NCBI RefSeq assembly: GCF_000369525.1
Contig: NZ_KB850072.1
Coordinates: forward strand, 1,362,760-1,426,759
DNA: 64,000 bases
Origin: Acinetobacter higginsii
Lineage (GTDB): Bacteria > Pseudomonadota > Gammaproteobacteria > Pseudomonadales > Moraxellaceae
Reading direction: 5' to 3'
Position numbers and translations under genes: made by a program. Each line of letters starts with the position of its first letter. The stretch's first letter is position 1. Below, one piece after another: positions 16,463-24,721 of the stretch. A model generated the notes under the pieces. It searched no databases, was not told the DNA's origin, and was given only the letters and a program-made list of their open reading frames with translations.

Positions 16463-17272
16463 ATGACGCTTAAAACAACTCTAGACACAATCGCCCCATT
16501 GGGACATACAATCATCGCAGTGTCAGCGCCTCCAGCTGCTGGTGCTGATACCTTGGCTTGGATCACGCACTTAAATTCAGTGAGTGATGCCATCAATCAC
16601 AAACCAGCAATTTTAATTGTGCCTTTTTCTGATATTGAAGCGGCTGAAGCGTTTGCAGCGCAAGCGCCAGTGAAAAGCTCTTATCGCGTTTTATGTGTTT
16701 GCTATCACGGTGCAACTGGTCAAGAAGCTGAACTTTCTGGCGCAATGGCTGCGGCCTTAGCGGATTCTAATGATCCAGCATTGCCGTTTAACGGTGTCAA
16801 TCTTGGTGGCATCACGCCAGTGGCTGACCAGTACAAGCTTAAATTTGAACGTATTGAACTGGCATTAAATCGCGGTGTCTGCATGATCGACACGGGTGCG
16901 GATGGTTTTCCTGAAATCGTGCGAGCTGTATCGAGCTACCGTGTCAATCCAGACTCAGGCGCAGATGATGACTTAATGCTTGACATTAATGGCGCATTGG
17001 TCATTGATTACACCCGTAAAGTTGTTCGCTCAGATCTTGCAAAAGAACGTCGCCGCAAAAACACTGCACCACAGCGTCGAAATGTGCGTTCAATTATTTT
17101 GAAGCGCTTGGTACAGCTTGATGATGCCGAGATTTTGCAGAACGTTCGTGAAAGCGCTTCTCAATTGCTTGTCACTGAAGATGCGAATGATCGCTACCGT
17201 GCCAATGCAAAAATCCCTGCAAATTGGGTACGCGGTATGCATGTTATTGCTGGAACGCTAGATGTGTACTAA
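16463..17272 (+). CDS. Tail sheath, C-terminal part (Mu gpL-like)
   Basis: 269 aa. It carries the conserved C-terminal sheath core: LPFNGVNLGGITPVADQYKL (about residues 111-130), LALNRGVCMIDTGADGFPEIVRAVSSYRVNP around 136-165 and the closing KIPANWVRGMHVIAGTLDV. It starts MTLKTTLDTIAPLGHTIIAV, where intact sheaths have the strand after their variable outer domain. It has its own ATG and an AGGA ribosome-binding site, so it is translated separately from the N-terminal fragment at 12903. A strong terminator follows. With the N-terminal piece the total is 383 aa, about that of a compact complete sheath. Confidence 0.85.
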   Translation: MTLKTTLDTIAPLGHTIIAVSAPPAAGADTLAWITHLNSVSDAINHKPAILIVPFSDIEAAEAFAAQAPVKSSYRVLCVCYHGATGQEAELSGAMAAALADSNDPALPFNGVNLGGITPVADQYKLKFERIELALNRGVCMIDTGADGFPEIVRAVSSYRVNPDSGADDDLMLDINGALVIDYTRKVVRSDLAKERRRKNTAPQRRNVRSIILKRLVQLDDAEILQNVRESASQLLVTEDANDRYRANAKIPANWVRGMHVIAGTLDVY

Positions 17273-17289
17273 CACTTAATCACTAAATT

Positions 17290-17316
17290 AAAGGCCGCAA
17301 ATAGCGGCCTTTAATA
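17290..17316 (+). terminator. Intrinsic terminator after the sheath C-terminal gene
   Basis: AAAGGCCGC-AAATA-GCGGCCTTT is a perfect 9-bp GC-rich stem followed by AATATTT. It closes the capsid-sheath block immediately before late-promoter copy 4. Confidence 0.8.
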
Positions 17317-17321
17317 TTTAT

Positions 17322-17340
17322 GGAAGTCTTTCCGCCTAAT
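17322..17340 (+). promoter_or_regulatory. Late-promoter-like element, copy 4
   Basis: GGAAGTCTTTCCGCCTAAT, 54 nt before the tail-tube ATG. Twenty nt after it comes TTTTGCACAATA; copy 5 has TTTTTGCACAATA at exactly the same offset. If CACAAT is the -10 hexamer, the GGAA/TTCC dyad centres near -45, the right place for an activator. Confidence 0.65.
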
Positions 17341-17393
17341 AAATAAAAATTGTCTTTTGCACAATAGCCTTATGATTTATTGAGGTCTATGAA

Positions 17394-17771
17394 ATGGCTG
17401 AAGAAGCAGTAAGCACGATTGTGATGAGTGTCGATGGTCTTGAATATGACTGTGCACGGTTTAACCCCACAAAAACAAAAGGCATAAAACGTATCTTGAC
17501 TATGAATCGCAAACTTAAAGCGAAATTCAAATCAAGAGGTATTAGCGTTTATGACATTACTTGTTCTGTTGTAATTCCTGATGGCAAAGACACCGTGAGT
17601 TGGTTGGATGTTGAAGATGCACGGATTTCGATTGAGTCACCAACGGGTGGATTCCGTGAAACATACATCGATTGCAATGTTATGACGGTATCAGAAGCCT
17701 ATGCGGTTGATGGTGAAACCCTGCGTGATCTCACCATATTTGCAATGGACTATTTAAACGAAACTTTTTAA
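17394..17771 (+). CDS. Tail tube protein (Mu gpM-like)
   Basis: 125 aa. Size, beta-strand character and position after the sheath match the inner tube of contractile tails. Matching segments are VDGLEYDCARFNPTKTKGIKR and, near the C-terminus, FRETYIDCNVMTVSEAYAVDG. A TTGAGG ribosome-binding site precedes the ATG. It is the first gene of its block, as expected for a protein made in many copies. Confidence 0.85.
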   Translation: MAEEAVSTIVMSVDGLEYDCARFNPTKTKGIKRILTMNRKLKAKFKSRGISVYDITCSVVIPDGKDTVSWLDVEDARISIESPTGGFRETYIDCNVMTVSEAYAVDGETLRDLTIFAMDYLNETF

Positions 17772-17782
17772 GGTGAAATAAA

Positions 17783-18109
17783 ATGAGATTAAGTGTTAGT
17801 GGTTTGCTCCCTGTGGCGATGACAGTCTTAGTTGCAAATAAGGCGGTGAAATGTAAAAGCGTTGAATTGACAGATGTAACTACTGGTGAGCTTTTTGAAG
17901 CACGTAAGCAAGCGAAAGAAAATGAATTTATTGCCATCGCTGAGTTTGTTGCTAAAGCAAAATTGCTGGATGACAAAGGCAATCAACATGCTGTGACTTA
18001 TGAAATGTTGCGTGATATGTCTTCAGCCAATTTTAAGAAACTTGAAGATTTAGATTATCAACTTCAAGCAAAGCTCAATGCCGAGAGTTTAGAGAGCCAA
18101 TCCAGCTGA
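17783..18109 (+). CDS. Tail assembly chaperone, short form
   Basis: 108 aa. The gene between tail tube and tape measure in long-tailed phages encodes the tail assembly chaperone (gpG in lambda, gp41 region in Mu). The product is helical and charged, with a C-terminal LEDLDYQLQAKLNAESLESQ. An AAGGTGAAATAAA ribosome-binding region precedes the ATG. The -1 frame is open across its stop codon and reaches the tape-measure start, so a longer frameshift product is likely. Confidence 0.75.
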   Translation: MRLSVSGLLPVAMTVLVANKAVKCKSVELTDVTTGELFEARKQAKENEFIAIAEFVAKAKLLDDKGNQHAVTYEMLRDMSSANFKKLEDLDYQLQAKLNAESLESQSS

Positions 18110-18312
18110 TTGCAATATTACATAATGCAGGCATTGATTTAGAGACTGCGGAACAAATGCCAATGCAATACGCATTGGCATTTTTGTCAGAGAAAATGAA
18201 TGCTTTGCAGAAAGTAAAAGCTAGACTCGAACATGAGCGGCCACAGCAAACTCATGCAGCATCACCACCCACCTCAAAAACATATGTTTCAACTAAGCGA
18301 GTGTGCCAATGA
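17783..18312 (+). CDS. Tail assembly chaperone, predicted -1 frameshift product
   Basis: The -1 frame has no ATG upstream yet is open from about 18050 to TGA 18312. It encodes a chaperone-like sequence (EPIQLIAILHNAGIDLETAE, then MQYALAFLSEKMNALQKVKA) that ends where the tape measure begins. The fusion would be about 176 aa. The best slip candidate is AGCAAAG (18067-18073), in which AAG re-pairs as AAA; it is not a canonical heptamer. A -2 event, as known in Mu, would not fit, because that frame meets TAG at once. Confidence 0.55.
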
Positions 18313-20438
18313 CAACAAGTACAGTTCAACTGCGGTTGCAGATTGTTGGTCAACAAGCTCAGCAACAGATGCAACGTCTGAACTTGAATATCAATCAAGG
18401 TCAACAGCAGCAAAAGAATAATCTTAATCAAATTTTACGCACCCAAAACAGCATCAATGCTTCTGTCCAGCAAGGCGGACGCTATGGGCAACAACAGTTG
18501 CGCACTGGTCAAAGCATGGTGCAAACCAATCGTTTGCTTGCACAGTTGCTACAGCAACAACAACGCTCATCAAGCTTAATCAGCCAGCAGCTAAGACAGC
18601 AAGAACGCTCTTATCAAGTACAAATCAATTCATTACGTCAACAAGTACGTGAAGCTGAACGTCTGCGTCAACAGTTACAGCAAGCTGGTAATGCTCAACG
18701 GGACGCAACCAGAGGTGTTGGCGGTAATGCCTTTGGGACAGCTGCGGCTGTTGCTGGCGGTACTTATGCAGCTGGAATGATTGGTTCTAATTATCTAAAA
18801 GACCCACGCGAATACATGAAGCAGATTTCATTGGCGACAGATACTGTGCTCGCTGGTGAAAAAATGCCGATTAGTGAGTTCAATAGCAAAGTCGCAGAAA
18901 TGGAGGGTTTTGTTCGTACCTCCACTGTTGGTGGTGGTTCAGTGCCTCAGCAAATGGTGCCAGCTTTAAATACCCTTACTGCTTCCAACGTTTATGACTT
19001 TAAAGAATTAAAAGATGTCCTGATGTTAGTTAGTCGTACTGCTTTCGCTAGTGGTGCAGATTCAGATCACATAGCATCAATGACTATTGCTCAACGTAAT
19101 TTTGGGCTTACTGATTTGACCAGAGCCAATGATCAGGCAATGAAAGCTGGTCAACTCGGTTCATTTGAATTGCGGGACATGGCACGGCATATGCCAGACT
19201 TACTCACACAAGGTAAAGGAGCTGGATATATAGGTGAGAAAGGTTATAAAGACTTACTTGTCATGATGCAGCTCAGTAAAAAGACCGCTGGTACAGCTGA
19301 TGGTGCAGCTGTCAATTTATCAGATCTGCTTGGTTCATTTAGTCAATATCACTTAGGGTTGTCTTTTGCTAAACACATCAAAGTAGACGATGGTGATCCA
19401 ATTGCAGCTTATGGCGTAAGTAAGAAGCGCAAAGGTTTTGACTGGACAACCTACGCAGCCAATATGCGTGAAAAAGGTATCGGTGAAGTTGATGCAGCAG
19501 CAATACTTATGAATCGTCAAATGGAAAAGAGTCCTTTGTATCGGGAATATCGAGACAAGGCGCAGAAAGCAGCGATTTCTGGCAATAATGCTGAGTATTT
19601 AGAAAATGTTCAAGCTGCTACTCAAATTGCTGCACAGTCCGAAATCGGTAAGATTTTCCATAATAAACAAGCTTTGATGGCGTTCATGGGTATCACCATG
19701 AATATGGAAAAAGGCGGATTTAAAGAATATGTAGAAAAAGGGATTGATAATTCTGAAGGTGCTATTCAAATGTCACATGAGCGTCAATCAGCACAGGAAT
19801 ATGCTAAAGATGGCTCTTTTGATACTGCACGATTTAATGCCCGTGTTGAAAACTATAATGGTATCTCTGGTTGGTTAGGTGATCTTAAACAAGGTCTGGC
19901 AGATTATGCAGCATCAAATATTGATGTCGCTGCTGCTGCATCCGCTGCTGTTGTAGGCTTAACAGCTGTAGGTGCAGCTGGTGGCATTGCTGCTTTAGCA
20001 ATGCGGAACGGACGTAATATACCACCATTACCGCCTGCGCCTAATGGTGGTTCTGTTGCATCCAACGCATTAAAAACTGCTGGAGTCGCTGCCGCTGGTT
20101 ATTTAGGTTTTGAAGCCTTTAAACCAATGGATGACTTCTTTTATGGAAAAATTGCAAGTTTCTTTGGTGCATCTGAAGACCGCCCAGACTTTTTCGAGAT
20201 GGCAATGGAAAAAAGCAAAGAACAGCAAGCGGCCTTAGAAGAGCAGAATAAAAAAATGGATGAACAAAATCAATGGAGTAAAGACCTGAGTAGTAAATTG
20301 AGCACGTTGATTACAGTCACCCAGCAAAACAAACCTGTGATCATGGGTGGCGGTGGTTTGATGGAACAAATTTCACAACATGCTCAGACTGAGCAAAAAC
20401 GACATGGTGTAGATTTACTCACCTACGGTCAAAAATAA
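18309..20438 (+). CDS. Phage tape measure protein
   Basis: 709 aa. It sets tail length. The N-terminal 130 residues are Gln-rich coiled coil (QQQMQRLNLNINQGQQQQ). A Gly/Ala hydrophobic stretch follows (AFGTAAAVAGGTYAAGMIG), then a tape-measure core around residues 170-400. Another hydrophobic region is at 540-580 (AAAASAAVVGLTAVGAAGG), and the C-terminus is a charged helix with EEQNKKMDEQNQ. ATG 18309 overlaps the frameshifted chaperone stop. It is near the size of Mu gp42 and implies a tail of similar length. Confidence 0.88.
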   Translation: MTTSTVQLRLQIVGQQAQQQMQRLNLNINQGQQQQKNNLNQILRTQNSINASVQQGGRYGQQQLRTGQSMVQTNRLLAQLLQQQQRSSSLISQQLRQQERSYQVQINSLRQQVREAERLRQQLQQAGNAQRDATRGVGGNAFGTAAAVAGGTYAAGMIGSNYLKDPREYMKQISLATDTVLAGEKMPISEFNSKVAEMEGFVRTSTVGGGSVPQQMVPALNTLTASNVYDFKELKDVLMLVSRTAFASGADSDHIASMTIAQRNFGLTDLTRANDQAMKAGQLGSFELRDMARHMPDLLTQGKGAGYIGEKGYKDLLVMMQLSKKTAGTADGAAVNLSDLLGSFSQYHLGLSFAKHIKVDDGDPIAAYGVSKKRKGFDWTTYAANMREKGIGEVDAAAILMNRQMEKSPLYREYRDKAQKAAISGNNAEYLENVQAATQIAAQSEIGKIFHNKQALMAFMGITMNMEKGGFKEYVEKGIDNSEGAIQMSHERQSAQEYAKDGSFDTARFNARVENYNGISGWLGDLKQGLADYAASNIDVAAAASAAVVGLTAVGAAGGIAALAMRNGRNIPPLPPAPNGGSVASNALKTAGVAAAGYLGFEAFKPMDDFFYGKIASFFGASEDRPDFFEMAMEKSKEQQAALEEQNKKMDEQNQWSKDLSSKLSTLITVTQQNKPVIMGGGGLMEQISQHAQTEQKRHGVDLLTYGQK

Positions 20439-20440
20439 AT

Positions 20441-20459
20441 GGAAGCCTTTCCGCCTAAT
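20441..20459 (+). promoter_or_regulatory. Late-promoter-like element, copy 5
   Basis: GGAAGCCTTTCCGCCTAAT directly after the tape-measure stop, 54 nt before the next ATG. TTTTTGCACAATA follows at the same offset as in copy 4. It heads the baseplate block. Confidence 0.65.
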
Positions 20460-20479
20460 ATAAAGCAGTCTGTTTTTGC

Positions 20480-20511
20480 ACAATAAACCTCACAAAAGTG
20501 AGGTTTATTGT
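20480..20511 (+). repeat. 14-bp perfect hairpin covering the gpN ribosome-binding site
   Basis: Arms 20480-20493 and 20498-20511 are perfectly complementary with an AAAA loop. The 3' arm includes GTGAGG, the only Shine-Dalgarno for ATG 20513. There is no U-tract, so translational control or RNA stabilisation is more likely than termination. Confidence 0.6.
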
Positions 20512-20512
20512 T

Positions 20513-21718
20513 ATGGGCTGGAAAGATGATCTGCAAGATGCGTGTTTTCGTGGTGTACATTTTGAATGTACGACTACCAATGAAGCTGGCTCTAAATCAC
20601 TAGCGATCAAGCAAGCACCATATTCAAATAAAGCTTCAGTCGAAGACATGGGCAACAATCCTCTTAAAATCAATATTGAGGCGGTTTTTGCTGGTGAAAA
20701 CTATAAAACAGAGATGGATGCACTTTGGGCAGCACTCGTAGCAACTGGATCAGGTGAACTGATTCATCCGATTCATGGTGTGATGCAAGTCCATGCTGAG
20801 AATTACAATATTGTGCATGGCGCTGAAGACGTTGATAGCTGCAAAATCTCGATTGATTTTATTCAAGCTGAAGACAAAGAACGTCCTTTATTTATTCCCG
20901 TTTCTACACCTACCTCCATCGATACTGGTGCAATTTCAGATACTCCAGCGTCTGCTTTGGAAGCCGCACTTGAAAAGCTAGAAAAAGCTGACCCAAACAA
21001 GTTTTTTAATGTCGTCAACAATATTCAAAATGGTGTAGATACAGCACGTCAGTACCTTGGCATGGTGAAAAATACTATTGAGTCAGCATTATCGCCTGTC
21101 GATGCAATTGTTGGTCTTGTTGATGATGTCACACGTTTGGCGACCTTTAATACCAATATTTCAGCGATTTCAAAATGGCGAGATCTGTTTAAGCGTGTAC
21201 AGCGTTTTGAAATGCTTTTTCAAAATGATGATGATTTGCCAGAACTCAAGCAAACATGGCGAGCAACTCAAATTGCCAGTACGGTTGCGATCACTCAACA
21301 AGTTGTAGCTTCAGTACGCAAGGAAATGTCTGAAAATAAGCAAGTCAGCTTTACACCAGTTGACCTTGCGATTATCCGCCAACAAAGCCGCATTAAGATT
21401 CAACAAGCCATTAAGACTGAGCGTAAACAGGCTGCTGAATCAACAAATACAGGTTTGGGGCTTGGCTTTGAAGCCGTGCATCAAATTGAGGTTTTTAGGG
21501 ATGTTGCTGACCAGATTCACTTGCAGATTCAAGAACTGATTGAAGTACGTCCACCGATTACCAAGACCACAATTTTAGTGCCTTGCACCTTGCATTATTT
21601 GGCTCATTCGCTCTATGGCGACATGGATCGTGCTGAAGAAATCCGTCGTTTAAATCCTGATTTGATTAATCCAGCAGTACTTCAGATCGGCATGGAGTTG
21701 ACAGTCTATGCAAGATAA
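20513..21718 (+). CDS. DNA circularisation / tail protein (Mu gpN-like)
   Basis: 401 aa. The N-terminal DNA-circulation domain is clear: WKDDLQDACFRGVHFECTTT, then ALWAALVATGSGELIHPIHG (about residues 75-95) and SCKISIDFIQAE. The rest is helical, and the C-terminus carries a LysM-like tail (RRLNPDLINPAVLQIGMELTV) typical of baseplate-associated proteins. It overlaps the next gene by 11 nt. In Mu, gpN is a baseplate/tail component despite the historical family name. Confidence 0.85.
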   Translation: MGWKDDLQDACFRGVHFECTTTNEAGSKSLAIKQAPYSNKASVEDMGNNPLKINIEAVFAGENYKTEMDALWAALVATGSGELIHPIHGVMQVHAENYNIVHGAEDVDSCKISIDFIQAEDKERPLFIPVSTPTSIDTGAISDTPASALEAALEKLEKADPNKFFNVVNNIQNGVDTARQYLGMVKNTIESALSPVDAIVGLVDDVTRLATFNTNISAISKWRDLFKRVQRFEMLFQNDDDLPELKQTWRATQIASTVAITQQVVASVRKEMSENKQVSFTPVDLAIIRQQSRIKIQQAIKTERKQAAESTNTGLGLGFEAVHQIEVFRDVADQIHLQIQELIEVRPPITKTTILVPCTLHYLAHSLYGDMDRAEEIRRLNPDLINPAVLQIGMELTVYAR

Positions 21719-22814
21719 TTCAGGCAAAGCGATTCGGCTGGTGATTGGTGATATTGAAATCAATACTTGGGACAATGTCAGTTGTGACAGTCAGATCGAT
21801 ACTCCAGCCGATAGCTGGAATTTAACTTTATTTCGCCAAGGCGGTCAGGCATTGCCTGACAGCGTACAAGGTGCTGCAAAAGTCCAGCTCTTTTATGGTG
21901 ATGAGGTTGTTTTAACAGGTATTGCTGACCGTATTTCTGAAGCGGTCAATCGTGATGGTTATGGTCTTGAAATTTCTGGCCGCGATTTAGCTGGTCAATT
22001 GATTGATTGTTCAGTCCCTATTTTCAATGGTCGTCAAGTCACTTTAGAAGAGTTATTAAAGCAATATGTATTGGCTGGTGACTTTGGATCAATCATTCAT
22101 GATGTGCGTATCCAAAATAATAGCTGGCTGAAGAATAAAGTATCTGTCGAGCCAAGCGAGGCGCTTTGGGATGCGATTATTAAAGCAGCTCAGGTCACTG
22201 GCCAGCATGTTTGGTTTGAGCCAGATGGTACGCTCAGCATTGGTGATCCGTTTGCAAACCCCTATCAGGTGCAAGAGTCATTGCGCTTGATTAAGCCACT
22301 TAATAACGAAAATAACGTGCTTAGTCTTCAGTATGACAATGATGTGTCTAATGTTTTTACTGATCTAAAGATATTGAGCCAAGACTCCGATGCGCAAAGC
22401 CTACTAGCACAAACCACAGCGCAAACTCAGTACAAATTTAATCGACTCAAAATCATTACTTTGGGTGATGTTGAAACACAAGCTGAAGCTGAAGCCGCAC
22501 TTCTAAAAATCAAAAAAGATAACGATCTGGAAGCCTATAGCCTCACTGCAACTGTGAATGATTGGGTTATCGATGGCAAGGTTTGGCGTGCTGGCTGGTA
22601 TGTGAATCTTGAGACTAATGCATTAAGTCGTGCCACAGCAAAGTGGGCGGTTCATGGCCGTACTTTGAAGCTGTCACGTGCTGAAGGGAAAACCACGCGC
22701 TTAAACCTCAAACGCCAAGGCGATTGGGCGCAACCACTGATCTATAAAGAACAACAACCCAAAAAAAGACGCAGCAAGAAATCCAAGGCAACAACTCAGG
22801 GAGAACAGCAATGA
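21708..22814 (+). CDS. Baseplate hub protein (Mu gpP/gp44-like)
   Basis: 368 aa. The fold of the T4 gp27-like hub is suggested by an early VIGDIEINTWDNVSCDSQID, a middle GYGLEISGRDLAGQLIDCSV and AAQVTGQHVWFEPDGTLSIG (about residues 162-182). A Lys-rich tail closes the protein (KKRRSKKSKATT). It connects the tail tube to the spike encoded next and overlaps it by 4 nt (ATGA). Confidence 0.82.
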   Translation: MQDNSGKAIRLVIGDIEINTWDNVSCDSQIDTPADSWNLTLFRQGGQALPDSVQGAAKVQLFYGDEVVLTGIADRISEAVNRDGYGLEISGRDLAGQLIDCSVPIFNGRQVTLEELLKQYVLAGDFGSIIHDVRIQNNSWLKNKVSVEPSEALWDAIIKAAQVTGQHVWFEPDGTLSIGDPFANPYQVQESLRLIKPLNNENNVLSLQYDNDVSNVFTDLKILSQDSDAQSLLAQTTAQTQYKFNRLKIITLGDVETQAEAEAALLKIKKDNDLEAYSLTATVNDWVIDGKVWRAGWYVNLETNALSRATAKWAVHGRTLKLSRAEGKTTRLNLKRQGDWAQPLIYKEQQPKKRRSKKSKATTQGEQQ

Positions 22815-23305
22815 TCACCGCTGCCTCGATTAGAAAAGCTCTTGGTCAATTGCGCTTCCCAATCTTGGGAATTATTGCACGTGGCAGTTCTAAGTTACTG
22901 CAAGTCAAAGGCTTAACTGATGAAACACTCAATGAAGTTGAACTCATTCAACAAGTCGGCTTCAGCTCATACATCCCAGAAGATGCAAAAGTTGTTGTGA
23001 TTCCGCTTCAGGGAAAAACCGCTAAATCAGTCGTTATCGCAACCACTGGAGGTGCAGTGCTTGTCAACGTGGCTGAAGGCGAAACTTGTGTCTATGACCA
23101 GTTTGGCCATCAAGTCTTGCTACATGAAAACGGCATAAAAATGGTTGGCAACGTTGAAATCGTTGGAGGCGGTTTGACTGTTGAGAAGGACATTAAATCA
23201 AAAGCTGAGATCACAGACAAAACAAGCTCAATGCAAGCAATGCGTGATGCATATAACCCACATACACATGGCAGCAGTCCACCGCCATCTGAACCAATGG
23301 AGTGA
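22811..23305 (+). CDS. Baseplate spike protein (Mu gp45/gpV-like)
   Basis: 164 aa. The N-terminal OB-fold region (FPILGIIARGSSKLLQVKGL, then PEDAKVVVIPLQGKTAKSVV) is followed by a beta-helical needle (ENGIKMVGNVEIVGGGLTVE). Near the C-terminus YNPHTHG supplies the His-x-His motif that binds iron at the tip of such spikes. It is the membrane-puncturing tip of a contractile tail. It starts in an ATGA overlap with the hub gene after GGGAG. Confidence 0.88.
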   Translation: MITAASIRKALGQLRFPILGIIARGSSKLLQVKGLTDETLNEVELIQQVGFSSYIPEDAKVVVIPLQGKTAKSVVIATTGGAVLVNVAEGETCVYDQFGHQVLLHENGIKMVGNVEIVGGGLTVEKDIKSKAEITDKTSSMQAMRDAYNPHTHGSSPPPSEPME

Positions 23306-23310
23306 TGAAC

Positions 23311-23673
23311 ATGGGCAATATTAATTTAGAAACAAAAGACTATGTCCTGAGTAGTCTCAATGATGCATTTGGTGATGATGTCATTCAATCCGTTTATTTT
23401 CGCTTGAATATGCGTCGTCGTCGTTATTGGGCAAATCCAAATAAAGGTAGTCGTTTTTTTACTCTGCGTCGCTCTAAAGATGTGCCTCGTATGCTGCAAA
23501 CAGTACGACAGTATGCTGAAGAAGCCTTAGAAGACTTAGTCCCTGAGCGCCTACAATCACTTATAGTCTCGGCAACTCAAACAGTTAAAAGTCGAGTCGA
23601 TTTAAATATTGAAATTATACGATTAACTGGTGAAAAGCAGACAATTCCTTATTTTGTGGCTGTAGGTGGTTGA
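23311..23673 (+). CDS. Baseplate wedge protein, GPW/gp25 family (Mu gp46-like)
   Basis: 120 aa. Position and size fit gp46 of Mu (gp25/lysozyme-like wedge subunit), with the basic RLNMRRRRYWANPNKGSRFF segment in the first half. Of three possible starts (23302 GTG, 23305 ATG, 23311 ATG), the last has GGAG at 8 nt and is preferred. Confidence 0.75.
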   Translation: MGNINLETKDYVLSSLNDAFGDDVIQSVYFRLNMRRRRYWANPNKGSRFFTLRRSKDVPRMLQTVRQYAEEALEDLVPERLQSLIVSATQTVKSRVDLNIEIIRLTGEKQTIPYFVAVGG

Positions 23674-23674
23674 T

Positions 23675-24721
23675 ATGGCTTATCCAATTAAAGACTTTGA
23701 ACAGATTCGTAATCTGATCATCCAAGAAATCCGAAATTCAACGGGTATCACAGCACCAGATGACTCTGATGCCGCGATTCGCGCTGATGGCGAAGCCTCA
23801 GTGGTTGAAGGCTTGTATCATCATCAAATCTATATACAGAAGCAGCTTTTTGTTGAAACAGCAGACGAGCCTTACCTTTATATTCATGCTGAAGTGTTGG
23901 GTGTGCCTCGTTTGGGCGGTTCGCAAGCTTCAGGACAAATAACAGCTTCATCTAATATCACCTTAACCATTCAAGCTGGCAGCAAGTTGACTGATGGTAA
24001 AGGTCATTTCTGGCTTGTCGTAGCAACAACAGAGTTATCAGCCAATACACCAAAAACAATCGAAGTTGTGGCTGAGCAGATTGGTGCAAGCTGGAACTTT
24101 TCAGGCTCATTATTATGGGTGAGTCCACAAGCTGGTCTTAGCGGTGTTGCAACTGAAGTCACTATTAATGGTGGTGTGGATGGTGAAGAACTAGAGGATT
24201 GGCGCACAAGAATGCTTGAGCGTAAACGCTTGGGTTATTTTCGTGATCGTTCAGCAGACTTGGAAGAAGCTATTAAAAAGCGTTCTTATGTGAAGGATGT
24301 TTATATCTATAAAAAGCGGCGTGGTCTTGGCTCTGTTGATATTGCTTTTACAATAAAGGGCAATCCACCAATGTTGCCCACCACAAATCAAATTATTGAA
24401 GTACAAAAAATTTTAGATGACGTATCTGATCATTATTTTGATTCAGTTGCTTATGTACTGGACAAAGAGTTTATTGACATATCCGCAGTGGTCACTGGTA
24501 ATGTTGATTTAGATTCTGTGAAGACAACGATTAAAAACTACATGGCTGAATTAAAGCCTGTTGCTGAGTATTCATATAGTCAATTGTTTGGCCGTATCTT
24601 GAGTTTATCTGGTGTTACAGACCTAGTATTAACCCCAAGCCATAACGTCGATCCGACACTCAATGTCTTTCATACAGGTTGGTTAAGACTTGGCACATTA
24701 AATGTAACACGAGGCTCATGA
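23675..24721 (+). CDS. Baseplate J-like protein (Mu gp47-like)
   Basis: 348 aa, baseplate wedge. The family pattern is visible: an early IRNLIIQEIRNSTGITAPDD, ASVVEGLYHHQIYIQKQLF, the LGVPRLGGSQASGQI strand, and GVDGEELEDWRTRMLERKRL (about residues 170-190), which is the J-family core. AGGTGG lies 5 nt before ATG 23675. It overlaps the next gene by 1 nt. Confidence 0.88.
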   Translation: MAYPIKDFEQIRNLIIQEIRNSTGITAPDDSDAAIRADGEASVVEGLYHHQIYIQKQLFVETADEPYLYIHAEVLGVPRLGGSQASGQITASSNITLTIQAGSKLTDGKGHFWLVVATTELSANTPKTIEVVAEQIGASWNFSGSLLWVSPQAGLSGVATEVTINGGVDGEELEDWRTRMLERKRLGYFRDRSADLEEAIKKRSYVKDVYIYKKRRGLGSVDIAFTIKGNPPMLPTTNQIIEVQKILDDVSDHYFDSVAYVLDKEFIDISAVVTGNVDLDSVKTTIKNYMAELKPVAEYSYSQLFGRILSLSGVTDLVLTPSHNVDPTLNVFHTGWLRLGTLNVTRGS

